12,847 nt of DNA from Holophagae bacterium (GTDB taxonomy: Bacteria; Acidobacteriota; Thermoanaerobaculia; Thermoanaerobaculales; Sulfomarinibacteraceae). Shown here in pieces: positions 1 through 8,697 of this stretch. The position numbers were made by a program, and so were the translations under genes. Within the stretch, counting starts at the first letter, position 1. Every line of letters begins with the position of its first letter. The notes under the pieces are model-generated. The model worked only from the letters and a program-made list of their open reading frames with translations, was not told the DNA's origin and ran no database searches. Where the stretch lies: NCBI GenBank assembly GCA_030637505.1, contig DAOWGJ010000025.1:1-12847 (forward strand), in the 5' to 3' direction.

Positions 1-48
1 CGCACCTTGCTTCTCGAGGAGCAGGCGGCGAAGGAGCCAGACCGATGA
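1..48 (+). CDS. 3' end of an upstream gene (partial)
   Basis: Frame 1 is open from the window edge to a TGA at 46-48 and gives the 15-residue tail RTLLLEEQAAKEPDR. The TGA overlaps the ATG of the next gene as ATGA, a typical sign of translational coupling, which is the main reason to believe this frame is coding. The tail is charged and helix-prone but too short to assign to any family. No function can be given. Confidence 0.35.
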   Translation, partial: RTLLLEEQAAKEPDR

Positions 49-2060
49 GGGCGGGACGTCTTCGCTGTTGCGCTCGCTCGCTCCGAACGGTTGGGTGGCG
101 GGCATTCCTGTACGCTCTGCTCTCCGTCGGCGCGAGCGTCCGGGGAGACGAGGGACCTTCCCCGGTCAACCGGACGCGCCACTGGGACCAGGAGGCCCTC
201 GCGCGTCTGAGGTCTCCACCGCGAGGACTGCCCTCCGTCACGGTTCCCGAAGAGAATCCGGCCACGGTCGAGAAGATCAGCGCCTCCTGGGCGAAGAACC
301 GCGGCATTCAACGGATCATGGTCTTCCTTGCGGGACACGGGATCGCTCCCGGCATTGCCGTCCGGCTACATCGCCGGTATGGAGACTCCGCCCTGGCGGT
401 CGTTCGAGAGAATCCCTATCGGCTGGCCGAAGAGGTCTTCGGCGTCGGCTTCTTGACGGCCGACCGGATCGCACAAAAACTCGGCATCAGCCCCGACGCC
501 CCCGAGAGATTGGCCGCCGGGTTGCTTCACACGCTGTCGCAGGCGGCATTGGGCGGTCACCTTTTCCTCCCCCAGGAGGACATTGTTGCCCAGGCTCGGG
601 GCCTTCTCAACCAACCGCTCTCAGATCTGGAGGGGATTCTCGAGGGACTGAGACGATCCGGGCATGTTGTGGTCCGATCCAGATCCGCAGGGAGCGACGC
701 GGTGTTTACTGCCCGGCTGGACCGCGCGGAGGACACTCTGGCGACGGGTATTTCTCGGCTTGTTGGATCGAAGGTGAATTCCGGAGAAACGATCGATGCC
801 CGAAAGCAGGTGAAGTGGTTTTCCGACGCCGTCGACCTCGTCCTGGCCGAGGAACAACGGGTGTCTCTGGTCACGGCAATCGAGCGTCCGGTCACGATCG
901 TCACCGGTGGCCCCGGCACCGGGAAAACCACACTGGTCAAGGGCCTGGTCAAGATCCTGGGACGGTGCGGATTGAAAATCCTGCTTGCGGCCCCGACGGG
1001 GAGGGCCGCCAAGAGGTTGGAAGAAGCGTCGGGCAAGGAAGCCAAAACCCTGCACCGGTTGCTTGAGTTCAATCCCGTCGAACGGGTCTGGGCGCGCAAC
1101 GCCGAACATCCGCTCGAAGCGGACTGCGTCGTGGTCGACGAGGTGTCGATGCTGGATGTCGAACTGGGCGCCCGCCTGGTGGAGGCCGTGCCTTCGGGCT
1201 GCCGCCTGGTTCTGGTGGGCGACGCCGATCAGCTGCCTTCGGTCGGTCCAGGCGATGTGCTGGCCGATTTGATCACCTCAGGCGTTGTCGACGTGATCAG
1301 GCTGCAGCGGATCTACCGACAGGGGGAGGGGAGTCTGATAGCCGAGAACGCCCACCGGATCAACCGCGGCCAGATGCCGGTGTATGCTTCGCCGGACCAG
1401 CTGGCGGACTTCTATTTTGCGGTGCGTTCGGATGTGGGGGAGGCGGCTACGGTTGCAGTGGAGATGGCTGCATCGAGAATTCCCAAACGTTTTGGTCTGG
1501 ATCCTCTGACAGACATTCAAGTGTTGGCGCCGATGCACCGTGGGGAGGCCGGTGTCTCCCGGCTCAATGAGCGACTCCAGGAGATCCTGGCGCCCCCCGG
1601 CGGGCCGGAAGTCACCGTCGGGTCCAGAGTCTTCAGGGACGGCGACAAGGTCATGCAACTGAGAAACAATTACGAGTTGGATGTGTTCAACGGGGATGTC
1701 GGGCGGATCGTGTCCCTCGATGTTGAAGAGCGGGAACTGACCGTCGATTTCTCCGGCCGGGCAATCGTCTACCAGTCGGAGGATCTCGAAGACCTCAATG
1801 TCGCGTATGCCTGTACCATTCACAAAGCCCAGGGGTCCGAGTATCCGGCGGTGGTGGTGGTCCTTCATGATCAACATCATCTGATGCTGCAACGGAATCT
1901 GCTCTACACCGCGGTGACGCGGGGCCGGCGGTTGGTCGTATTGGTCGGCAGCAAGCGTGCGCTGGGCCGAGCTGTTCGGACAGAGAGTGTCAGGCAGCGC
2001 AACACGATGCTGGCAACCCGGGTACGGAGGATGGCGGAAGCGGGAGCTGTAAGCCGGTAG
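45..2060 (+). CDS. recD2: RecD2-like superfamily 1B DNA helicase, N-terminal domain missing or replaced
   Basis: An ATP-dependent 5'-3' DNA helicase of the RecD2/RecD-like family, cytoplasmic, expected to act in DNA repair without RecBC. In the 671-residue product, residues 75-200 match the helical region after the HhH segment (ISASWAKNRGIQRIMVFL, then RYGDSALAVVRENPYRLAEE and FGVGFLTADRIA). The motor motifs are intact: Walker A GGPGTGKTT 288-296 (K294), Walker B VVVDEVSML 362-370, motif III GDADQLPSVGPGD 392-404, LQRIYRQ 420-426, TIHKAQGSEYP 591-601 and YTAVTRGRR 621-629. The start is well supported: GAAGGAG at 30-36 lies 8 nt upstream, and the ATG overlaps the preceding TGA. Residues 1-45 are arginine-rich with a hydrophobic stretch and do not resemble the OB-like N-terminal domain of RecD2; the helix-hairpin-helix near residues 46-75 is degenerate. 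It is also shorter than the usual 700-750 residues. Helicase assignment is very sure; full RecD2 function is less so. Confidence 0.93.
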   Translation: MRAGRLRCCARSLRTVGWRAFLYALLSVGASVRGDEGPSPVNRTRHWDQEALARLRSPPRGLPSVTVPEENPATVEKISASWAKNRGIQRIMVFLAGHGIAPGIAVRLHRRYGDSALAVVRENPYRLAEEVFGVGFLTADRIAQKLGISPDAPERLAAGLLHTLSQAALGGHLFLPQEDIVAQARGLLNQPLSDLEGILEGLRRSGHVVVRSRSAGSDAVFTARLDRAEDTLATGISRLVGSKVNSGETIDARKQVKWFSDAVDLVLAEEQRVSLVTAIERPVTIVTGGPGTGKTTLVKGLVKILGRCGLKILLAAPTGRAAKRLEEASGKEAKTLHRLLEFNPVERVWARNAEHPLEADCVVVDEVSMLDVELGARLVEAVPSGCRLVLVGDADQLPSVGPGDVLADLITSGVVDVIRLQRIYRQGEGSLIAENAHRINRGQMPVYASPDQLADFYFAVRSDVGEAATVAVEMAASRIPKRFGLDPLTDIQVLAPMHRGEAGVSRLNERLQEILAPPGGPEVTVGSRVFRDGDKVMQLRNNYELDVFNGDVGRIVSLDVEERELTVDFSGRAIVYQSEDLEDLNVAYACTIHKAQGSEYPAVVVVLHDQHHLMLQRNLLYTAVTRGRRLVVLVGSKRALGRAVRTESVRQRNTMLATRVRRMAEAGAVSR

Positions 2061-2143
2061 CTTTTAGCAATGAGCTCAGGGTCCGAATGAAGCTGTTGTG
2101 CCTCCAACATAGAATTTCACCGGTAAGACTAACCCCTTGATCC

Positions 2144-5100
2144 TCACCGTGCCTCATCAAATTCCGCCAACGTCCTCTCCGCCGCCCGGGCGACGTCACG
2201 GTCTACGTCCTGTGCCAGTGCTTCGAGCAGTCGGCGTGCCCGTGAACCCCTGAAGATCCCGAGGCCTTCCGCGACATTGGCCCGAACCTCGGGAAAGGTG
2301 TCCCCGGCCATCTGTTCGAACAACTCGAAGGCCTGCTCTTTGGAGATGACGCCCGTGGTGACGATCATCTCCAGGGGCTGGGAAACGGCGATCCGGACAA
2401 CAGGTTCCCGATCCTCGGCCGACTCCACCAGAGTCAAGATCGCCCGTTGACTCCCGTTGGCGGCCAACGCCCGGGCTGCCGTTTGCCGAACCGTACCATC
2501 AGCGTCAACGAGGGCTTCCTGGAGTTCGCGACGACCGTTGTCACCGATGGGCACCAGGATCGAGAGAACATCCTCAAGGGAGGCCGGCACCCGATAGAGG
2601 TCCGCTTCGGATCCATATTCATCGGGAGAATCAGGTGGCCGAAGAAGATCGAGCAGGGGTACGACGGTTCGAGAATCTTGAAGCTCCGCAAGGCAACGAG
2701 CCGCAGTGTCAACGACGACCGGCTCCTCAGTGCCGTCGATGAAGGTTTCGAGGTAGTTCCGAAAACTCCCGGGATCGCAGGACGTCGCAGGGCCGAGACG
2801 AATGCTGTAGGGAACGCGGGTCTCGAGGGCCGATCGCCGGACGGCGGCCTTTCGCCCGGGCTCGATGCTGAGACGGGTCGAGGAGATCACAGCGTTGATG
2901 ACGAGGATCAAGGCCAGGAATGCGAGGGCGACAATGGATCTCCAAACGAGTCTCTCTCGGGCCTTTTTCCGGCGTGTGGCTGATACCGGTCCCCGGCGGC
3001 GGGTGGCGCGGGTCATTGTGGTGACGGTTGGGTCTCGTTCGCTCCAACTGGCCGCCAATCGCTCGAGATTGAGGAGCACCTCATCGGGGCTCAGGTGGCC
3101 GAGGCGGCGCCTGGCCAGATCGTCGAGCAGCCGGCGAAAATCCTCATCTCCCCATTTCGGTCCATCCGAGCCCGCGGATTGTTGGGAGAGGAAGATCTCC
3201 AGGTAGGGCATCGCCTGCTCGTTCCAGCCGATCCCTTCCTCAGGGGCAGTGTGCCAGTCCAGGTACCAGAGCCGGACGGAACAGTCTTCGCCGGCTGAGA
3301 GACAACGTTGTCCATCTGCGGTAAACGCCACCGAGTGTACCGGGCCGACGTGGCCGTCAAAGGTCCTCAAACACCGTCGCGCCCGGATATCCCAGATTTG
3401 AACGGCCCCTTCCTGACCTCCTGTCAGGGCGAATCGGTCATCGGGTGACAGGGCCAATGAGGCGACGCCTTGTCCAACCTCCACTGTTCGGAGGCAGTGA
3501 CCGTTGGTGACGTCCCACAACCGTAGTTGTCCGTCTCGTGCCCCGGAGAGCAGGTTCCTGCCGTCATCAGACCATGCGATGGCGGAGGGCGGTTCGTCGT
3601 GTCCGCCGAGGGCGAGGATGTCCCTCCCGGTCAATGGGTCCCACAGCAGGAGTTGATCCTCGCCGCTTGAGGCGCAGATCTGCGAGTCAGGGGAGAAGGC
3701 TACAGCCAGGATCTCACCTGAGTGACCGTCGAAAACCTGGAGGCAGACGCCGGTGTGAGCGTCCCAAACGCGGGCGGTTTGATCGGAAGAACCGCTGACG
3801 ATCAGGCTGCCGGCCGCGGCGAGATCGTTGATTTGGGCCTTGTGCCCCTCGAGTGTCCGAATGCAGGTTCCGTCGCCGAGATCCCAGAGACGCAGAACAT
3901 TGTCCAAACCCCCGGTGACACAATGATCACTTTCGGGGAGAAAGGCCGCGGACAACTCTGGAGCGTCGACCGGTTCGAGGGAACGGAGGATCGATCCGCC
4001 GGTGAGGCTCCAAAGGAGTACAAGACGATCTGCGCCGAGGGTCAAGACGGTCTCGCCGACTGGATTGGTACGGAGGCAATTGACCTTGGCCTGATGGAGT
4101 GAGAATTCGTCCTCCGCCCACGCCCCATTGAGACCGTCTCGGGGAAAGGTAGCGCCTGCTTCAGCTGCCAGACACAGTGCTTCCTCGTTTCGGCCATAGC
4201 CGGGGATAGACCGTGCAAGGCTGATTTTCTCTATGGCGCCCGCGGGATCCTCCTCGGCGAGCAGGGATCGGGCACCCGAAAGGTGAGTCGCAAATCGCTT
4301 GGCCCGATCTTCCGCTTCTCTGACCGTTACGGGAGAGGCGACGGCCCACGTCAGGAGGGGTTTGGGCACGATGCCGAAATCGAAATGGGTCAAGCCGGCC
4401 GCGCCGTGGCCGATCAGGACGGTGTTCCAGTCCATTGATGCCGCGCCGCAGAGCACCTCCCCAGCTACGGGAATGGAGGCCTGAAGGTAGCCGGAGCTGA
4501 AGTTCCAGAGCCGAAGTGTCCCCGTAGAGTCTGCCGAAAGACAGGTTGAGGCGGTCTCATCGACAGCAAGATGACGAATGCTGCCGCGGTGGCCCCGCAA
4601 TACGCGGCGCATGCATCCCTCGAGGATGTCCCACACCCGGATCTCTCCGTCCTCGCAGCCTGAGATTGCGATGCGCCCCCCTTGGGAGATGGCAACTGAA
4701 GTGACGCAGGCGTGGTGACGGTCCGGCCGGCTGATAATCTCTCCGTCGTCAAGGTCGACGACCAGGACCTTGCCGGCACTGCCGCCGGCGATTGCGGTCT
4801 TACAGTCATCAGAGAGGGCCAGGCAGGTCAGAAAGCCGTTGTGGATCGGGTAGGCTCTGATCAACGAACGACTCTCGAAATCCCAGATATTCAATTTTCC
4901 CGTTGTCCCAACACCGATAGCTTGCCGGCCATCCCTGGCTATTTCCAGCGCGTTGAGGAAACCCGCATGGGCCTGAAGGCGATGTTGGGCAAGCGCGGTC
5001 CCGGCATCCCAGGTCGTGATTGGATCGCCCTCCGAGGTTGTCAGCACCTGGGCGCCGTCCGGGGAGATCGCCAGGCAACGGGGACGACCGCCAGGGGGTC

Positions 5101-7207
5101 GGAGCATGCGTTCGATCTCGCCCGAGGCCGTGTCCCAAATGCAGACTCCGCCGTCGTGGAGAACCGTGGCCGCCCGGCGTCCGGTCGGGTCGATGGCCAC
5201 ATGGAGGACTCGTCCGGAAAAGCCTTCGAGACGTTTGACGAAGTTGAATCCGGGGATCAGGCGGCGGGCGCCGTGCGCAAGGTCATCGGGCAGCTTCGGG
5301 TCGTGGCGGCGGGCCTCTTTGTAGAGGCCACCGGCTTTGCTGTCCTGGCCGAGATGCTGCATCGCCAGGGCATAGGTCGTCAACAGGACGGGATCGGATC
5401 TCAGGGGGCCGCCGCAGCGAGCCAGCACTTCGACGGCCTCCCGGAAACTGGCGTCCCGGTCTTCAGAGTCCCTCTGGGTGCACAAGGCGACCGCGAAATC
5501 TCGGGCGACCTCCGGCATACGGTCGGAACCATGATGTGCACTCCTCAGGTGTTCGAGGGCCTTCGGCCAATCGCCAACCCCCAGGCACAGTTTGCCGGCG
5601 AGGTGACGGGCCTTCCACGGTGGTGCTTCACCCCTGAGAACCTCTTCCATTCGAGCCAGAGTCTCGGCATTTCCGGAACCCTGGTATTGCCACCGGAAGA
5701 TCGCCAGGTTGAATGTCGCTTCAATGTGGCGAGGGTCGTTGGCCAGAGCCTCTTCCCACGCGCGTTCCGCCCTGATGTCCTGCCCCAGGGTGGCATATGA
5801 CACGCCCTGGTTATTCAGCGCATCGCCGAGAAGTTGCCGTGCCTTGGGGTTCCGTCTGGGGTAAGAATGGGCCGTCACCCTGGCGAAGATGTCAACCAGC
5901 CGCGCACGAATTTCCTCAAATGACGCCGGTCGCGTCGAGGGGTCCTTTTCCAGGCACTGAAGGATCAAATCCGCGAGACCGTTGTCAATTTTGGGGTTGA
6001 GTGTTCGGGGCTGGGGAGGCTGGGAGAGCCGGTGCATGTCCTCCATGGCGGCCAGCTGGGCTTCTACGCGGGCTCTGCGGCCAGCTTCGGAAAGGACGAA
6101 GGGCCGGCGCCCACAGAACAGCTCGAAGAGGATGCACCCGAAAGCGTAGACATCGGCCGGCTTGCCCGCGGCGTGGCCGCCATCCCACTGCTCCGGCGGC
6201 ATGTAGGGGGGCGTGCCCATCAGCCCACCGCCGAGGGTCACCGTCTTCCAGATGCCGTCCACGGGTGCAGTGGCGGTCTGAAAATCCTCGGACCCCTCGA
6301 CGGCGGTCTCCTCCGAAATGAAACCGCGCCCGACCAATCCGAAATCGGTCACCTTGGCGATGCCGTCCGAACCGACAAGTACATTCGCGGGTTTGAGGTC
6401 GCGGTGCGCCAGGCCATGATGATGAGCGCCTGCCTCGTCAACCCATTCGAACGTGTGGGCGTGGTGTACGCCAGATGCCACTTGAATCGCCATATCCAGC
6501 CGTCCGGTCAAGGACCTGGCGTTCTTGCTCTTCATCCAGACGTCGAGGCCGTCACCGTCGATCAGTTCGATAAACAGTCGTGCGAGACCTCCCAACTCCT
6601 GGACGTAGTATGCGGTGCATATATTGACGTGTAGCCCGAGGCCGATCCAGGCTTCGGCCTCTCTCAGGAAACGAAGGCGGCCGCTGGCCGTCGCCAGGGT
6701 CTTGGGAAGAGGGGTCTTGACCGCCAAATCCAAGGCGAGGGCGCGGTCGAATACAAAATAGACCTCGCCCATGCCACCGCGTCGAACGTCGCGGACCTCG
6801 TAGCGTCCCTCGACGACATCGCCGGTTCGCCACAGGGATGTACCGGCCAATTCGACCCTGGCAGTGGCTCCACCACGGCCTGTTTCGGTCGGGGCAGGGC
6901 CGCTGTCGAGTGCGGCTTCAGTCGCCGGGACCTCATCGTCGACTTCAGGCGATGCGTCCGGATCAGACGCCTCGATCCGTGCAAGCAGCATGGAGACGCG
7001 ATGGTCGTCCGGGTCCAGGGAGCAGGCTCTTCGAGCGGCCTCCACCGCCTGGTCGACCCGGCCGAGCCGTTCGAGGCAGTACGCGGTCCAGAACCAGCCG
7101 TTGGCGTCATCAGGGCGCTCGGTGGCCCAGGTCCTCAAGAGGTCGAGGGCCGAAATCCAATCCTTGGCGGCCAGGGCATGGTCAAGGCGTTTGCCCACGC
7201 CGGTCAT
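2144..7207 (-). CDS. Giant membrane-anchored Ser/Thr kinase: TPR-kinase-TPR-two WD40 propellers-TM-HEAT
   Basis: A 1687-residue Hanks-type kinase. Order: TPR-like helices 5-80; kinase about 136-441; TPR-like helices 456-640; first WD40 propeller 664-945; helical insert 946-1037; second WD40 propeller 1038-1320; a basic stretch (RRRGPVSATRRKKARERL) before one membrane helix at about 1424-1442; HEAT-like repeats about 1490-1685. Catalytic residues are present: K164, E183, HRDLKPAN 268-275, DFG 288-290, PPE 337-339, D352, R426. The glycine loop reads RRGGMGEV, so the first glycine is replaced by Arg. The activation segment is long (about 50 residues). Basic residues before the helix place the kinase and propellers in the cytoplasm and the HEAT part outside. 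The start is supported by GGAGGAG 8 nt upstream and by a 4-base ATGA overlap with the FHA-kinase gene, so the two are co-translated. TPR, WD40 and HEAT repeats are protein-binding scaffolds; the substrate is unknown. Kinase-WD40 fusions are common in Planctomycetota, actinobacteria and cyanobacteria. Confidence 0.95.
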   Translation of the reverse strand: MTGVGKRLDHALAAKDWISALDLLRTWATERPDDANGWFWTAYCLERLGRVDQAVEAARRACSLDPDDHRVSMLLARIEASDPDASPEVDDEVPATEAALDSGPAPTETGRGGATARVELAGTSLWRTGDVVEGRYEVRDVRRGGMGEVYFVFDRALALDLAVKTPLPKTLATASGRLRFLREAEAWIGLGLHVNICTAYYVQELGGLARLFIELIDGDGLDVWMKSKNARSLTGRLDMAIQVASGVHHAHTFEWVDEAGAHHHGLAHRDLKPANVLVGSDGIAKVTDFGLVGRGFISEETAVEGSEDFQTATAPVDGIWKTVTLGGGLMGTPPYMPPEQWDGGHAAGKPADVYAFGCILFELFCGRRPFVLSEAGRRARVEAQLAAMEDMHRLSQPPQPRTLNPKIDNGLADLILQCLEKDPSTRPASFEEIRARLVDIFARVTAHSYPRRNPKARQLLGDALNNQGVSYATLGQDIRAERAWEEALANDPRHIEATFNLAIFRWQYQGSGNAETLARMEEVLRGEAPPWKARHLAGKLCLGVGDWPKALEHLRSAHHGSDRMPEVARDFAVALCTQRDSEDRDASFREAVEVLARCGGPLRSDPVLLTTYALAMQHLGQDSKAGGLYKEARRHDPKLPDDLAHGARRLIPGFNFVKRLEGFSGRVLHVAIDPTGRRAATVLHDGGVCIWDTASGEIERMLRPPGGRPRCLAISPDGAQVLTTSEGDPITTWDAGTALAQHRLQAHAGFLNALEIARDGRQAIGVGTTGKLNIWDFESRSLIRAYPIHNGFLTCLALSDDCKTAIAGGSAGKVLVVDLDDGEIISRPDRHHACVTSVAISQGGRIAISGCEDGEIRVWDILEGCMRRVLRGHRGSIRHLAVDETASTCLSADSTGTLRLWNFSSGYLQASIPVAGEVLCGAASMDWNTVLIGHGAAGLTHFDFGIVPKPLLTWAVASPVTVREAEDRAKRFATHLSGARSLLAEEDPAGAIEKISLARSIPGYGRNEEALCLAAEAGATFPRDGLNGAWAEDEFSLHQAKVNCLRTNPVGETVLTLGADRLVLLWSLTGGSILRSLEPVDAPELSAAFLPESDHCVTGGLDNVLRLWDLGDGTCIRTLEGHKAQINDLAAAGSLIVSGSSDQTARVWDAHTGVCLQVFDGHSGEILAVAFSPDSQICASSGEDQLLLWDPLTGRDILALGGHDEPPSAIAWSDDGRNLLSGARDGQLRLWDVTNGHCLRTVEVGQGVASLALSPDDRFALTGGQEGAVQIWDIRARRCLRTFDGHVGPVHSVAFTADGQRCLSAGEDCSVRLWYLDWHTAPEEGIGWNEQAMPYLEIFLSQQSAGSDGPKWGDEDFRRLLDDLARRRLGHLSPDEVLLNLERLAASWSERDPTVTTMTRATRRRGPVSATRRKKARERLVWRSIVALAFLALILVINAVISSTRLSIEPGRKAAVRRSALETRVPYSIRLGPATSCDPGSFRNYLETFIDGTEEPVVVDTAARCLAELQDSRTVVPLLDLLRPPDSPDEYGSEADLYRVPASLEDVLSILVPIGDNGRRELQEALVDADGTVRQTAARALAANGSQRAILTLVESAEDREPVVRIAVSQPLEMIVTTGVISKEQAFELFEQMAGDTFPEVRANVAEGLGIFRGSRARRLLEALAQDVDRDVARAAERTLAEFDEAR

Positions 7208-8664
7208 ATAGAAGGCTCCTCCGGGAGGGCCTTCTCAAGAGCCTCCAAAAACTGATCCGCCGTTGCAAAACGTCCGTCGACGTCTTTTCTGACGGCAGTA
7301 TCCACAACGGCGGCCAAGTCGGGGGGGAGCTCCGGACGGCGGTCGAGGATCGGAATCGGTGGATCTTCGATCATCGCGCGGATCGGGTGCCGGGGTTGGC
7401 CCTGGGCTCGGCCTCCACCACCGGGTGAGGGCGCATTGGGAAAATCGATGGAGAATTTTCTGGTCAGGAGAAAGTAGAGGCTGACTCCAACGGAGTAGAC
7501 GTCAGACGGAGGTTTGACGAATCGGTAGTCGAGAATCTGTTCGGGGGCCATGAACATCATAGAACCGGCAACCTCACCGACCCGTGTGAAGTCGAATATC
7601 GAGTTCCCGGCCTCCTCGAAGGATTTGGCGAGGCCGTAGTCTGTGATCTTGGCCGACATCAGGGGATCGTTGTAGGCTCGACTGAGAAGGAAATTCCTGG
7701 GCTTGAGGTCACGATGTACGAATCCATGGTCGTGAAGGGCCTGAAGCCCCCGGAGGATGTCACAGGCAATCTTGGAGGCCAGGCCGGGCTTGACCGGTCC
7801 TCTGAAGATCTCAGCCACCAGACTGTGGGCATCGCCACCCTCGAGATACTCGACGGAGAAAAACAGATGATCTTCCTCACGGCCCCGTTCCAGAATCCGG
7901 GCCAAATTGGGGTGTACGACCATCGACTGAACCCCGATCTCCCGGTCGAAAAGCTTGAGACTCTTGTCGTCCGTCGCCGCATCGGGGAGAATCTCCTTGA
8001 CTGCACAGAGGCGTCGCGTCGGCTCATGCACGGCCTTGTAGACCACGCCCATGCCTCCGCGTCCCAGTTCTCTGAGGATGCGGTAATTTCCAATGCTCTT
8101 CCGGCCGACATTGGTCGATCTTTGGGCCGCTGTGCAGGTTGGACAGAGATAACGAGAATCAGGCAGCTCCTCGGCCCATCCATCTGCCCGCGCCCAACGA
8201 CTGAGGTCCCTGTCACAACCGAAACAGAGGAACGAACCCTCCTGCGGGAGCGGCGGAGTCCGCGGCCGGACCTGCGGGGCGCTCGGGCTCCCGTCGGGCA
8301 ACGTGCATGAGTGAACCGTCGAACGCTGCAAGGGAGAGAGGGGAACGGGTTCCGGCACCCCCTCCAGAAATCGGATACGAATGACTGTCTGTCCGGCTCT
8401 GATCTCGTCACGGTCTTCAAGGAATTGCCGCCGGATTTTCCGGTGGTTGACGAAGGTGCCGTTTTTGCTGTCCAGGTCCTGAATCAGACATCTGGGCGGG
8501 CGGATGTCCAAAAGGAAATGATGCCGGGAGATTTGGCGGTCGGCCGTAGGTTTCAGAACAAAATGAGCCTTGGGTGACCGCCCGACCAGGAAGGAGTCCG
8601 CCTCGCTGAATTCAAAGAAGCGACCGGCTTCCGGTCCCTCAACCACCTCGAGTCGAACCCGCAT
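7204..8664 (-). CDS. FHA-zinc ribbon-Ser/Thr protein kinase
   Basis: A 486-residue Hanks-type kinase with an N-terminal phosphopeptide-binding FHA domain. Numbered from the start chosen here, FHA residues are G28-R29, S46-R47-H48 and N68-G69, spanning about 2-100. A linker holds CxxC pairs at 147/150 and 174/177, a probable zinc ribbon. The kinase spans about 194-479: glycine loop GRGGMGVV from G201, K223, E242, HRDLKPRN 317-324, DYG (for DFG) 342-344, APE 373-375 and R465. It should therefore be active, with Tyr in place of the DFG Phe. No membrane helix is seen. I prefer the ATG at 8664 because FHA homology begins there and a weak GGTAG lies 8 nt upstream; an ATG at 8697 would add 11 unrelated residues with no ribosome site. 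The 3' end overlaps the giant kinase by 4 bases (ATGA), so the FHA domain may read phosphothreonines made by either kinase. Confidence 0.95.
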   Translation of the reverse strand: MRVRLEVVEGPEAGRFFEFSEADSFLVGRSPKAHFVLKPTADRQISRHHFLLDIRPPRCLIQDLDSKNGTFVNHRKIRRQFLEDRDEIRAGQTVIRIRFLEGVPEPVPLSPLQRSTVHSCTLPDGSPSAPQVRPRTPPLPQEGSFLCFGCDRDLSRWARADGWAEELPDSRYLCPTCTAAQRSTNVGRKSIGNYRILRELGRGGMGVVYKAVHEPTRRLCAVKEILPDAATDDKSLKLFDREIGVQSMVVHPNLARILERGREEDHLFFSVEYLEGGDAHSLVAEIFRGPVKPGLASKIACDILRGLQALHDHGFVHRDLKPRNFLLSRAYNDPLMSAKITDYGLAKSFEEAGNSIFDFTRVGEVAGSMMFMAPEQILDYRFVKPPSDVYSVGVSLYFLLTRKFSIDFPNAPSPGGGGRAQGQPRHPIRAMIEDPPIPILDRRPELPPDLAAVVDTAVRKDVDGRFATADQFLEALEKALPEEPSI

Positions 8665-8672
8665 AACTGATT

Positions 8673-8688
8673 CTACCGAACCCGGTAG
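8673..8688 (-). promoter_or_regulatory. Perfect 6-bp inverted repeat in the leader of the FHA kinase gene
   Basis: CTACCG and CGGTAG flank a 4-base loop, a perfect hairpin or operator-like dyad. It lies between the two possible start codons (8697 and 8664) of the FHA kinase. If translation starts at 8664, the dyad is in the 5' leader, and its right arm supplies the GGTAG that could act as the ribosome site; pairing would then hide it. The function is inferred only from position. Confidence 0.35.
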
Positions 8689-8697
8689 CGAATACAT

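Noticed and set aside
68..1066. + strand ORF of 332 codons in another frame of the helicase gene
   Set aside because: The product is Arg/Gly/Pro-rich with no domain, while the overlapping frame encodes intact helicase motifs.
2061..2143. Possible bidirectional terminator between the convergent genes
   Set aside because: Only a 5-bp stem (2094-2098 with 2105-2109, 6-nt loop) and scattered AGCT palindromes are present, with no strong GC stem or T-run; not convincing as an intrinsic terminator.
4712..5800. Long + strand ORF of 362 codons
   Set aside because: It is fully antisense to the giant kinase, whose TPR and WD40 repeats explain the sequence; its product has low-complexity composition and no recognisable domain.
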